Shown piece after piece: positions 33,326 through 44,797 of a DNA stretch of 64,000 nt. A program made the translations under genes and the position numbers. The DNA comes from Acanthochromis polyacanthus (Eukaryota; Chordata; Actinopteri; Pomacentridae), in NCBI RefSeq assembly GCF_021347895.1, contig NC_067125.1:20997850-21061849 (forward strand), read 5' to 3'. The first letter of the stretch is position 1. Each line of letters starts with the position of its first letter. Below the pieces are notes generated by a model. That model had not been told where the DNA came from. It saw only the letters and a list, made by a program, of their open reading frames with translations, and searched no databases.

Positions 33326-34601
33326 GTACCACAGACCTCCAGTCTTCCTCTGGGCCTCCAGGAATTTGTACTCGTGTGGTTTGTTGAAGTCTGAGGCTTG
33401 GAATCCTTTTAACTTTACCCCTTTTCACTATTTTCCCTGTCTAAAATTCCCAAAGTCTGTATTATGGTGCAGCTGCATTAAGCTGACAGGCTAAAGGCAT
33501 TAACCCAATCAGCGCCTGACTCACATGGAACTGAGAGAATGTGTTGTTTGTATTTTAGCATTGGTAAAAGCCTGAAATCTATTTAGAGTCACACTCTCAG
33601 ATTCCATTTAAGATCTTTATTAGTTATTGTTAGACTTACTGTCATCATAATTTTTGTTTTGTCAAAATGCTTATAAAGACATTTTTTTAAGCTGTAAAGA
33701 ATGAACTTGAGGGAAGCATTTGCTTTTTTATTGAGTAGTTTTCTTTTTTCTTTTGCAGAGATGTCAGCTAGCAGCTTTGATTTCAGTCTTTGTGCTAAAA
33801 TAGTCTAAGCACAGAGATGAAACTAGCCATTCCTTTTTTTTTTTGGAGTAGCTGACTTTTTTGCCTCCTGATTTATTTATTTTTTTGCATCTTACATGAT
33901 GAATTGTTCAAAAGTTTTATGGCATCTGTCTCGTGTTGTCATCACGAGCTACAATTTGTAACATGGTGTAAATGCTCCTTTTAATGAGACTGATAGAAGT
34001 GATCTGCATTGACTATATATATCTTTGTTCTGAGGGCATCGTGCATAGGCATGTATGGTGTTTACTGTCAACGTAGTATCTGTGTGAGTTTGTATGGCTT
34101 TTTCTTACGTTTACATGCTCCTACCACACTTATTGAGTCGTGGTGAATCTTGACACTGGTGGTGTTTTGTTGTTATGCAATCATTTGGTTTCATTGACCC
34201 GTAAACATTTCACCTGCTCCCACAATTTAATCTGCTGTATTAAGTTTGGGATACTGATTGATGAATGGTTTTAAATGGATCATGCTGTCAGCATGTACAG
34301 GTAGTCTATTTTCCTGTCCTCTTGGGTCTGAGGCCATAGCCAGGGCTTCTGTGGCCAGTTTGCAGGACAGTGGTGACAAATGTCATCAATGTTATCAATC
34401 AATGTTGTCTAAGCAATTGATTTAGTTACCATACTATGTGTTGAAACTCTTGCTACTGGGTTCCTATATACAATCTATCTATTAAAGGAAGACATTAAAT
34501 AAATAATGCCTTTCTGTTCTATCAAAGGCCTGTCAAGCATTCAGTGATACAGTGGAGTGATAATACTGCTGTATAGATGCTGTGTGGATTATTTTAGGAA
34601 C
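33326..34601. other. Intron, no gene seen
   Basis: AT-rich with several T runs; no exon or element recognised. Confidence 0.5.
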
Positions 34602-35294
34602 CCTTGTACTAGGGATGCAAATTATCGAGTAATTCATTAATCGATAGTTGTTTCATCTTATCGATCGATGATCGATTAATTGATAAGCAGCAATTTTTCT
34701 GCAAAGCTGAATTTCCCTCTGAATCAATAGGTTCCTTTCTACTAAAATGCTATCTTTCTTATGAAAGAGAAAATGTAAATCATATTCCTTAATAAAAGAT
34801 TTATTCTTAACAGCAGGGAACAACACATTCACAAATGGAACAATGCAATAACAAGGCTACTTTAAGGCTACTTGACACGTGAAAATAAATAAGTGCACTG
34901 TCTGTTCGAAGCAAAACAAATAGAACAAAATGAAGGTGACTTTAACTTGAAAATAAATTAGTGCACTGTCTCTTATTTAGCACTATAATAAAATACATAA
35001 AATAAATTCTGAAAAGAAATTAAGGTGTCACAATTGGACTATTAGCACAATTTATAATCCTCCTTTACTTTAAAATACAGGCTGCCTGTAAACAACTAAA
35101 AACATCCCTGAGAATAATGGATGTGCCCATAAACAAAACAAAAACATCCATGCCATGGTGCTCCTCATTGCAAAGTTTGAGACTTATCTATTTTTGTTTA
35201 AAAATATGAGCATATCGACATGGCACTCAGTTCCATGTTTCGCTCACACCCTGCAGCTGGCCCTTAACGACGGTTTCTTTTTGAATGTGACGTA

Positions 35295-35425
35295 TTGAGG
35301 TGATAATTTAGCGAAGTTGTGGAGGAGTTGTACTTTAAAATACTTCCACAGATTGTGCATTTGGCGTCTTTGTCGTCATTAACCAACTTAAAGTGGTTCC
35401 ATACCGAACTCCGTCTTGTCCTCTT
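35295..35425 (-). pseudogene. BED zinc finger of a hAT transposase
   Basis: The minus strand reads SSVWNHFKLVNDDKDAKCTI, then CGSILKYNSSTTSLNYHLNT and SH. All BED landmarks are present: aromatic VWNHF, C-x2-C (CTIC), the TSL block and H-x4-H (HLNTSH). The frame is interrupted upstream (a stop precedes AGRKKRTRRS). It is the DNA-binding head of a hAT transposase whose catalytic part has been deleted. This finger is more complete than the one at 4649-4876. Confidence 0.78.
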
Positions 35426-35504
35426 CTTCCTGCCAGCTTACTGCTTCTCTTGTCTCGTTGTTGTCATCAGAGGCCAGCTTCTATGGTGCCATAATTGTGT
35501 CAAA

Positions 35505-35640
35505 AGTCACGCGCACGTAACTCTCTTGCGCACGCGCGTGAAACACGTACCCCACGCGTGCGTAGCAATGTCTCCACGCGCAAAAAACACTGCGCGCGCG
35601 TAGCAGTGTCTCCACGTGCGAGGAGCCTCGTGGAGCTCTG
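35505..35640. other. CpG-dense segment inside the hAT element
   Basis: Repeated (A/C)CGCGCG and ACGCGTG strings in an otherwise AT-rich region, e.g. GCGCACGCGCGTG at 35528. Three CACG/TGTCTCCACG units suggest short internal repeats. This may be the promoter region of the ancestral transposon. Confidence 0.6.
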
Positions 35641-36258
35641 ACATGGAGTTTAAGAGTCAGAATCACTGGAGTAGACACGCTGGGCTTCTGGGCCGATTCC
35701 GGTCAGTCCACCTGGGTAACTGCCGTTAGCAATGGAGCTAACTAACGTCTAATCGCTGTACTAAAGGCTGACAACCCCGCAATAGAGCACTGAGACCTCC
35801 CGTTTAGAGCCAGAAATACGTGGAGACACTCACCCACCGGCAGTTGGAGATCCGGGCTCTGTTCTGTGTGTGTTCGGCGGAGCTGCAGTCCATGGGCACA
35901 GCAGAACAGCGGCAGCAGCATCAAAGGGGCTCCAGCGGACTGTGTCATTTCCTCTCTTGTATACAGTGGCATCCCACATAGGGGGTGAGTTCTTGCTGTC
36001 GCAGACAGCCAATCATAGGGAGGTTGTGGCGAGCACTGGTATCCGCCCACAAAGGGTCAAAAGTCTTCTCCCCGTGCGCGTAGGTCAGAGCCAGGTGTAA
36101 ACTAACTGTGACGTCACCCGTTGGTGCTGATTTAATTTTGGTGGCAATCCGGAAAGGATTCTGGATCACTTTGAATTTTTTAGTATGTTTTAGTATGTGG
36201 TCCAAAATATGACAAAAAACATCATAGGTTAGTTTGTCGTCCAACAAATTGGAGCAAG

Positions 36259-36420
36259 GTGTCCAGATAGCTCAACTGGTTAAGAAGGTGATTCATAAAC
36301 AGAACTGTGTCAGAGACGCAGGTTCGATTCCAACTCATGATCCTTTACTGCATGGGTTTCCTGTTTTCCTCTCTATCCTTGGCGGAGGTCTGCACTCTCT
36401 GAGTGCTTTTCTAGTTTTAA
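36259..36420 (+). mobile_element. tRNA-derived SINE nested in the hAT element
   Basis: The head shows pol III internal promoter boxes at tRNA spacing: A box TAGCTCAACTGG and B box GGTTCGATTCC about 45 bases later. The tail ends TCTGAGTGCTTTTCTAGTTT. It is a SINE and not a tRNA gene, because the 3' half does not close an acceptor stem. Confidence 0.78.
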
Positions 36421-36484
36421 TCGAGTAATTTCTTATCGACAATTAATCGATAACCGATTAATTGTTTGCATCCCTACCTTGTAC

Positions 36485-39148
36485 ACATAGACATTCTGAT
36501 TATCATGAACTAGACATCGTATAAAAGGATCTAATCTCCCTACTGCTAAGACTTGTCAAAAGATCTTTGAGACAGATCAAATTAGACTTATTGGATTAAA
36601 TGAGGAACATTCTGTGGAAGGTTTGCCTGGTTTCAGCAATAGCATTATCATTTCCAACTTCAAACAAGGAAAGCAGTACATTCTGATAAAATCTGTCATA
36701 TGTATGCAAGTGTAGAACTAGTAATCTTTCATAAGACCTTCTACAGAGTTGAATAGGTAGGCTGTCATGCCCTGGCACTTTGCCATTGTATGTATTTTGG
36801 AAAGCCTGCTGCACATCTTCAGTTGCTAAACTTCTATTGAACTCCTTTTTACATGTTCTGTCAGTGTCAGGAACTGAACCCGATTAGGAAATATTTACCA
36901 TCCCTCTGAGGCTTGGGGGCATTCTGATCTACATAAATGTTCAAAAATTCTCTAAGACTGTTATTCCTGCTCAATGATATGCACTTTTAGGCCTCCCAAA
37001 CAAGTCATTATGCTCTTACATACATTTACCACGCCTGACTTTTTTTTTGTTTGTAATAAGATGGCTTCAGCCACATTAAACAACTTTTATCAGCAGAAAA
37101 ATACTTCTATTTGACTGTCAGAAGAAACAAAGAAGCAAATCGATCAGTTTTCTTGGATCCTTCGTTTTAGTTCAATCTGACTCTAAAGATTGAATTATTT
37201 TTCCCAAAGATTCCACTGTAATTTTTTGTTGTTTGACCTTTGAGATTGTATTGCTTATGATTTCCTCTGGAGTGGATGCCTGTCGTGCCTTCTGTTTTGT
37301 GTTGGTGCTAGTATGATCTGTATCTAACTCAGAATACCTACATGTTCTAGTTTACTTAAGTTTAACAAAGTCTGGGTTCTGTGAACTTTGTATTGAAATC
37401 AACTTTTCGGGGAATTGTAAACAAACCTTTTTTTTAATAAAAGAACTAACAGCATGGTTGCTTATTACTATGCTGTTACTCCATCAACTTTGAAGCTTTG
37501 ATAATAGCTCTCTTAGGAACAGCACAACAATAACATTTACATGGAGCTGACTGATAAGAAGGCTCTGTTTTGCCTGATTTCTGTTTTCCCTATACTTCAA
37601 ACAACTTCATATCAACAATTTTTTGTTTTAGCAATTTTGTAGTTTATGCCTGATGGGTATCACAACCTGTAGTGGGATCTATTCCTGGATTTGAGGAGCA
37701 ATTCAAGTCTGCTCCAGTTATACCAATGGTATCAGCACACTTCTGGCACAGTTGTTGTATGTTGCCTTGACAAGGCCACTTATTCCATACCAAATTAATA
37801 TTAAAGACTGTCAAATAGGTTGTATGGAGAAACATTAGTTTTGACGTAAGGTATGTTTGATCCTGCTCATGCCCTTTTTCATTTTGCTTATTTTTTGTAG
37901 TCATTTCATTTTCCAGCTTGTTTTTCCATTTTCCAGAGTGTTCATTTGTTCCCTCAATAGGATAGACTAGTTATACAAGAAGAAGGAATAAGAGCTATAT
38001 CTGCTGAATTAGGTGCTCAACATACAAAAGGAAGATTTACGAACACACACATTTACTAATACAGACATTTGAACCCTTAAAACCCCGTATCTTCCCCCAA
38101 AAAGAAACTGTAGTTCTTGTTCTCATCTACTCTTTGTACGAGCAGCTCAGCTATTTAAACCCAACTCCACAGGCAACCAGTGGCCATTCATCTTAATATG
38201 TCTTAGATCCTGTGTCTTACATTATTTACTCAACTAGCTCTTTTTTCCTGTTGCAGAGGACCCTCACCTTGTTTGGATGTTCAGATGCTTTGACACAATC
38301 TACATTTATGCAGATGATACTTCAATTTATCTGTCTGCTTATCGATTTTACTTTAACTCTTTGTCTTTATGTGTGTGTCTGTATGACACATGGTGATCAT
38401 ATATAACACTGACTTTTGACCTCTTCATGCTGGCAAAATCACCAGGGATCCGTGGAAGAGGATCCTTTTACACTCCTCCAAGCTTCTCATGCTGCAGCTA
38501 AGCAATCACAGGTGTGGCCTGCACTGTGCCTGAGTGTTATTTAACCACCAGCTTGTCCCATCATCACCCTGAATTGTGGAGTGTTGTGCTCTGTCCCTTT
38601 GCTTGCAAAGTGAACTGTGTGTTGTTCATGTTTCCCATTAAAATTTTGTCTATTGCCATCAATAGTTATGACTTGTGTCTTGGCCTTACATTTGTGAAAT
38701 CTTTTCCACATATTTAAAAAATGTGTTTATTTTGTTCATATTTTTTCTCTTTATTTTTTATTGTGTTCCCTCCTCATGTTTCTTTCCTTTGTGTTCACTG
38801 AACCAAGCTATTTCCTGGTATTTTGATTGCCACGGTCACCATTGAATCTCCCCTCACCCAGCGCTGAGGCTTGTTATATTGACATGTGTCAGTTTTGAAG
38901 TTTCTCACACACAAACATGAACTCACCCATAGCCACACACCACCCTGGAGGAGCATGGAGTGCCCAGTGAACTGCATGGTCTTCATTTTGACAAGCTTTT
39001 CCTTTCAAACCTCTCAGCATGTGCTGGTATCAAACTGGCAATAATGGTGGTTTCAGACCAACCCAGTGTGACTACAAGTGGCCCATGGTTTGATTCTTAT
39101 TATTTCCTCATCTTTGCTGCCTAGTAATTTTAACCTTTGTCTTTTCAG
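36485..39148. other. Intron, no gene seen
   Basis: 2.7 kb without recognised exons or complete elements. Open frames are short. Confidence 0.5.
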
Positions 39149-39236
39149 GTGAAGACAGAAGAGCAGATTGCAGCAGAGCAGGCCTGGTATGGATCTGAGA
39201 AAGTCTGGCTTGTCCACAAGGATGGCTTCTCCCTGG
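39149..39236 (+). CDS. myo18a: myo18a exon, start of the common region (SH3-like subdomain)
   Basis: 88-base exon, phase 0 to 1, with acceptor TTGTCTTTTCAG and donor GTAAAA. Encodes [20 protein letters not shown] then LVHKDGFSL. This is nearly the human MYO18A block [12 protein letters not shown]...KVWLVHRDGFSLA, which immediately precedes the motor domain in all isoforms. It forms the first strands of the SH3-like subdomain. The last base is the first of the Ala codon completed by the next exon. Confidence 0.95.
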
Positions 39237-39686
39237 GTAAAATAAAATTCTTTGTTTTTATACACATATAGTTAAATCTTTTATATGCTTATCTCTTTCA
39301 AATCTCATAAATTTTAAGCTCTGTTTTTTGTGGCCTTCAAAAATAGTAACTAGGAAATAAAATTGTATTTATCTTTTTTTTTTTTTAACAATTTCCCATT
39401 TGAGTGTCACATCAAAGATAATGTGATTATAATGAATATATGAATGTATTTATTAGACAGTCTGTCCAGGATTTCACGGGCATTTTTCGTGATTGTTGCG
39501 GCCAAAAATGCCTGAATTCGCGGCAGCTTTTCTAAAAAAATTGCACTAAAAGTTGCGATGTTTTAAGCTTATTTGTTGCGATGAAATTGCAGGAGACAGT
39601 GACAATTGCTAAAAAGCTGCATTTATTCCAGCTTGTAGAAGATCTTTCAACACTGTAATTGACAATATTTATTCCGAAATTAATTA

Positions 39687-41287
39687 CAGTGGGTACAGAA
39701 AGTATTCAGACCCCTTGAAATTTTTCACTCTGTGTCATTGCAGCCATTTGCCAAAATCAAAGAAGTTCATTTTATTTCTCATTAATGTACACTCAGCACC
39801 CCCATCTTGACAGAAAAAAACAGAAATTTAGAAATTTTTGCAAATTTATTAAAAAAGAAAAACTGAAATATCACATGGTCATAAGTATTCAGACCCTGTG
39901 CTCAGTATTGAGTAGAAGCACCCTTTTCAGCTAGTACAGCCATGAGTCTTTTTGGGAATGACGCAACAAGTTTTTCACACCTGGATTTGGAGATCCTCTG
40001 CCATTCTTCCTTGCAGATCCTCTCCAGTTCTATCAGGTTGGATGGTGAATGTTGGTGGACAGCCATTTTAAGGTCTCTCCAGAGATGCTCAATTGGGTTT
40101 AGGTCAGGGCTCTGGCTGGGCCAGTCAAGAACCATCACAGAGTTGTTCTGAAGCCACTCCTTTGTTATTTTAGCTGTGTGCTTAGGGTCATTGTCCTGTT
40201 AAAAGGTGAACCTTTGGCCCAGTCTGAGGTCCTGAGCACTCTGGAAGAGGTTTTCCTCCAGGATATCTCTGTACTTGGCCGCATTCATCCTTCCTTCAAT
40301 TGCAACCAGTCGTCCTGTCCCTGCAGCTGAAAAACACCCCCACAACATGATGCTCCCACCACCATGTTTCACTGTAGAGATTGTATTGGGCAGGTGATGA
40401 GCAGTGCCTGGTTTTCTCCACACATACCGCTTAGAATTAACACCAAAAAGTTCAATCTTGGTCTCATCATACCAGAGAATCTTATTTCTCATAGTCTGGG
40501 AGTCCTTCATGTGTTTTTTGGCAAACTCTATGCGGGCTGTCATGTGTCTTGCACTGAAGAGAGGCTTCCGTCGGGCCACTCTGCCATAAAGCCCCGACTG
40601 GAGGAGGGCTGCAGTGATAATTGACTTTGTGGAACTTTCTCCTATCGCCCGACTGCATCTCTGGAGCTCAGCCACAGTGATCTTTGGATTCTTCTTTACC
40701 TCTCTCACCAAGGCTCTTCTCCCACCATTGCTCAGTTTGGCTGGATGTCCAGGTCTAGGAAGAGTTGTGGTTGTCCCAAACTTCTTCCATTTGAGGATTA
40801 TGGAGGCCACTGTGCTCTTCGGAACCTTGAGTGCTGCAGAAATTCTTTTGTAACCTTGGCCAGATCTGTGCCTTGCCACAATTCTGTCTCTGAGCTCCTT
40901 GGGCAGTTCCTTCCACCTCATGATTCTCATTTGCTCTGACATGCACTGTGAGCTGTAAGGTCTTATATAGACAGGTGTGTGCCTTTCCTAATCAAGTCCA
41001 ATCAGTTTAATTAAACACAGCTGGACTACAATAAAGAAGCAGAACCATCTTGAGGAGGATCAGAAGAAATGGACATCATGTGAGTTAAATATGAATGTCG
41101 CTGCAAAGGGTCTGAATACTTATGACCATGTCATATTTCAGTTTTTCTTTTTGAATAGATTTGCAAAAATTTCTACATTTCAGTTTTTAATGAGAAATAA
41201 AATGAACTTTTTTGATTTTGGCAAATGGCTGCAATGACACAGAGAGTGAAAAATTTCAAGGGGTCTGAATACTTTCCATACCCACTG
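39687..41287 (-). mobile_element. Tc1-like transposon, nearly complete
   Basis: 1601 bases between TA dinucleotides. The ends are CAGTGGGTACAGAAAGTATT and its near-complement, with inverted terminal sequences of about 190-215 bases that repeat TAAGTATTCAGACCC internally (an IR/DR-like arrangement). Contains a transposase on the minus strand. Confidence 0.95.
39902..40942 (-). pseudogene. Tc1 transposase with a single nonsense codon
   Basis: DDE-type cut-and-paste transposase of about 346 codons read from 40942 to 39902. N-terminal paired-like helix-turn-helix (KELPKELRDRIVARHRSGQG, KRISAALKVPKSTVASII), a GRPR-like hook variant (LPRPGHPAKLS), then the catalytic core: first Asp in ILWYDETKIELFG, glycine-rich KHGGGSIMLWGCFS, second Asp in the QDNDPKHT block, and Glu in DLNPIEHLW. 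The frame is continuous end to end except for one TAA in place of the CAA expected before QDNDPKH (at 40199-40201). All three catalytic residues are present. The copy is therefore young or recently inactivated; termination at the stop would remove the last two catalytic residues. Confidence 0.93.
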
Positions 41288-41523
41288 TATTAAACGTTCC
41301 AGCCCATTTCCACAAAAGCTGGCACACCATGGTGGGACATTAGCAGGAGCCAGATACTGGTTTAATATGACGTAGCCTAAATATGTAGCGGGCATAGACG
41401 GGAATTGATGGGACTCAGAAACACCCCCACAATTTAATCAGGCCGTGCAAAATTCGCGGAGATTGGTTGATTTCGCGTGAATTCGTACGATCGTAACATC
41501 GCGAATTCCTGGAGGGACTGATT

Positions 41524-41893
41524 AGAGCTGGACCCGAGTATCCGAATATTCGGTCGTGATGGTGGTATCCGGATATTAATTTTGAGATCCTACTATGCCT
41601 ATCGGTCCGTCCTCCGTGTTTTTTTACGGTGTCTAACGTTACGAACCGAAGCGATAGGTGGCTCAGTATGTACTGAACTGTACATTGCTTGCAAATGTTC
41701 TTTTGCACTGGAAATCACTGGAAAATTAAACTCAAGATGTGAAAAGTAATGTGTAATGCAATTTTCATTCTGTTAGAGTATATATTGTAAAACTGGTGTC
41801 GAAAAAAGTATCGTTTAGGAACCGGTATCGAAGTGAAGGTATCAGTATTGGTACTGGTATTGAAACTTTTAGATTGATACCCAGCCCTATTGG
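41524..41893. mobile_element. Chimeric hAT-type element with two unlike ends
   Basis: The left end belongs to the GAGCTGGACCCGAGTATCCG family (other copies at 52431-52522 and 57215-57298). The right ~250 bases (41640-41893) are the inverted left end of the hAT element at 1195, ending GATACCCAGCCCTA. The junction lies between about 41590 and 41650. Confidence 0.65.
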
Positions 41894-41949
41894 TGGAGTA
41901 TAACTGTATGGAAGAAAGAGAGAGGAGAGGAGAGGAGAAGAGCCAATGC

Positions 41950-42440
41950 ATCTTGGGAATCCCCTGGCAGTCTAAACCCATAGCAGCATAACTAACCTAG
42001 GTGATCCTGAGCAGTCCTAACTATAAACTTTATCAAAGAGAAAAATTTAAAGCATAATCTTAAAAGTTTTGATGGTGTCTGCCTCCTGAACCCAAACTAG
42101 GAGCTGATTCCACAACAGAGTAGCTGATAACTGAAGGATCTGCCTCCTATCCTGCTTCTGGAAACTCTGAGAGCCACAAGTAAACCTACAGTCTGAGAGA
42201 GAAGGGGTCTGTAAGGATGATATGGTACAATAAGGTCTTTAAGATACGATGGAGCTTGGACATGAAGAGTTTTATATGTGATTAGAAGGATTATAAATTC
42301 TATCCTGGATTTTACAGGGAGCCATTGAAGAAGATTTCTAATAAATTTGTCCATATTCCTAGACAAGAGAACTGCACCATCCAAAGTGGGATGTATGACA
42401 TCTCTCCTAATAACACCAGTTTTTCCCATTAGGAGTCCAA
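41950..42440 (-). mobile_element. LINE 3'-region fragment with RT C-terminus
   Basis: A minus-strand frame (42429-42097) encodes LQWLPVKSRIEFIILLITYK then APSYLKDLIVPYHPYRPL and VSRSRIGGRSFSYQ. This C-terminal signature (LHWLPV-x-x-RI-x-FKILLLTYKAL in the family) is typical of fish L2/CR1-group LINEs. It is a short, 5'-truncated copy. Confidence 0.8.
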
Positions 42441-43079
42441 TGTGACTTTTACTGAGTTCGTACCAAATAACAAATTCATTAGAGGCTCAGTTTAATTCAA
42501 TATTATTTGAATAATCAGTTAATAAGCTCATCTTTCCATCTCTCTCTTCCTATAACATGTGACTGCTGCCACATCTTTGTGAACATAGTACCAAAAGCTA
42601 ACCAGTCCATGCTTTTTCAGATTTGGTCTTGCTTGCAGCTGCAGTCGTGCATGTGATTTTATTTTTTCCTTGCCTTACTATTCAAAAGCTTTACTCGACT
42701 TAACTTGAACAGCTGAACATTGTGAAGTTGTGGTCCAATGTTTCCAAAGGTATGTTGCTTGTCTGCCTTTGGGAATGATTTAACATCACTTTAAACCTCT
42801 TAATTGCACATTTTTTGGGTTTTACTAGTAGTAGCAGTGCAGCTGTTTGACAGAAGAGCTGATCTAATTCTTACATTACTTTGTTTCTGTAACCTTTCAT
42901 TGTAGTAGCAGTCCAGAAACTTTTTTCTTTGCTCAATGCAAGTGGCAGAAGGTTATCGGATGATTTTCCTGTCAGTGGAACAAAAGGTTGAGTTCTGGTA
43001 GTAGTGGTAGCTAAGGTACGTACATGGCTCTGTGCACTTTCAGCGGACTAACAGTCTGTTCTGTCTTTTCTTATGCAAG
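42441..43079. other. Intron, no gene seen
   Basis: Ends in the pyrimidine tract of the next exon (TCTGTCTTTTC). Confidence 0.55.
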
Positions 43080-43186
43080 CCACCGTGGTGAAGACAGAGG
43101 CTGGCTCCTTGCCAGAGGGCAAATTGAAGATCAAGCTGGAGCATGATGGGACAGTATTGGATGTGGACGAAGACGATGTTGAAAAG
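43080..43186 (+). CDS. myo18a: myo18a exon (SH3-like subdomain, second half)
   Basis: 107-base exon, phase 1 to 0, acceptor TCTTTTCTTATGCAAG, donor GTGTAT (weak but in the expected place). After completing the split Ala codon it encodes [18 protein letters not shown] then [17 protein letters not shown]. Human MYO18A has the same order ([24 protein letters not shown]). The region ends the SH3-like subdomain just before the motor proper. Confidence 0.95.
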
Positions 43187-44514
43187 GTGTATTACAGTAT
43201 TCCAAAGCATATTACAGCACTTCAAAATATATTAAAGTATAAGCATATAATTCAATATATTATGTATTTAATCCTGTAAAAATTATGTTGTATGTATCAA
43301 ATCAAAAAATTAATTGAAGACTCATAATTTATCTTGTCATATTCGACATATTCAAATTTGACTGATGACTCCTTCATTAAGTCAGTTTTGACAAAGTAGG
43401 TTTTCTCTCCACTGGTCATTCAGTCTGTCTGAGAGAGGCTCACAGATGGGTTCAGGCTGTCACAGATGGCCACAGAGGATACTGACAGCCACAGGAATAA
43501 TGGAATAGGTGGAGAGGAGTTCAGATGACAGTTGGGAAATTTAGCTGTAAATTGTAAACTGTTGAAATTTACTTAGTAGGCCACATTTTTAAGGTGTAAG
43601 ATGTATTTTAAAGTTTAAGATGTATTCAATGCAAAAAAAACCCAAATGTATTTTCATTTTATCTGTACAATTCTAACAGCATGAAACCTCAGAAAACCAT
43701 AGTTTAAACAGTGACAGTTATTTTGGCTGATTATTGGTCTACCCAAAAATCTGCAGAATTGATATTGATGTGCAGCTGGCACATAAAGCAACGATAACAG
43801 TCACTGAGGTTTTCCTAGGGCTCTCAGCGCTGCTGAATCCCTTTTGAACTTTAAGTGCTTGAACTTAGACATGGTTTTGTTCAAGAATCATCTTACAGTA
43901 ACCACTGTACCTTAGACAGTCCAGGGATTTTCTCTGTTCAATTTAAGCTTTCTATATCCGGTAAACTGCCTTTCTGTGACTAGTTCAGTGCCTGCGAAGG
44001 CCACAACCAAAGATTGGTTTTATTTTTGAAGGATCTGCATATTATTTTTTTGATTAAATGTTTGGTGTGTATATTAGAGGTGTAACGAGTATTTGATTCA
44101 TCCACTGAAATCAGTGACCAAATTAGTTGACAACAAACTTCATTGTAGATTACTTGGTGATGTCATCATGTGTATTTTTCCTGCTGACTCAGGAAGCTCT
44201 GACATGTCGGCATTACAACTTACTGGAAGAAGTGTGGCTCTGCATGATGTTATTTTAGAAGCATGCACCATCGTCTCATAGTGTGAGGACATATGGAGCA
44301 AGTTTATTGCTGATCTCAGCAATAAACAGAAATAAATCAGCTGCATGAAAACAGATGAATCTAAAATATAACCATGACTTCTGCCAGTATATTGAAAAAC
44401 CCACAGCCTACCAGGCCCAAGTTGACCCCTGCCAGGCTTAAGCACCGAGGAAGAACTCTTTTAAACTATAGTTGGAGTGGGGCAGTATAGCTGGAAAATT
44501 ATATGGATGGAAAT
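43187..44514. other. Intron, no gene seen
   Basis: No recognised element up to the palindromic MITE at 44515. Confidence 0.5.
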
Positions 44515-44797
44515 AAGACTGCAACTAATGATGAATCGTCTGAGCATGATACGCCATCAGAAGCAAAAGAGAGCGTGCAATGCAACAGAAATCACCGTCT
44601 GAGCACAGCGCTGAACACGGATGGACATCCGCGATGCATCGTACATATATTATATATGCACGATACAGTTCGGACGTCTGTCCGTGTTTCGCGCTCCACG
44701 CGGACGGTGATTTCTGTTGCATTGCGTGCTCACTTCTGCTTTTAAAGATGTATCGTGCTCAGGCGATTCATCGTTAGTTACAACCCTAGTTGGAAAG
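44515..44797. mobile_element. Fully palindromic MITE
   Basis: About 280 bases that fold on themselves over almost their whole length. Left arm TGATGAATCGTCTGAGCATG ... AATGCAACAGAAATCACCGT, centre ATATATTATATATG near 44645-44658, right arm the near-complement ending CAGGCGATTCATCGTTAGTT. The frames seen on both strands are mirror images. The right margin AACCCTA suggests a hAT-type end. Confidence 0.82.

Larger units (their letters stand above)
34610..36476. mobile_element. Non-autonomous hAT (BED-finger type) element
   Basis: 1867-base element flanked by an exact 8-bp duplication CCTTGTAC (34602-34609 and 36477-36484). The ends are inverted: TAGGGATGCAAATTATCG and GTTTGCATCCCTA, with subterminal ATCGATTAAT-type inverted sequence. 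Keeps a BED finger on the minus strand at 35295-35425, a CpG-rich segment at 35505-35640, and a tRNA-type SINE at 36259-36420. No catalytic domain. Confidence 0.9.
39458..41520. mobile_element. hAT-like element split by a Tc1 insertion
   Basis: Ends CAGTCTGTCCAGGATTTC (39458) and the complement of CAGTCCCTCCAGGAATTC (ending 41520) are inverted copies. ATTAGA flanks both sides (39452-39457, 41521-41526). Own sequence is 39458-39686 plus 41288-41520, about 460 bases. It has CG-rich subterminal pieces such as AATTCGCGG and no coding region. Confidence 0.75.

Noticed and set aside
36259..36340. tRNA gene
   Set aside because: A and B boxes are present, but the 3' half does not form a tRNA acceptor stem and continues into a SINE body.
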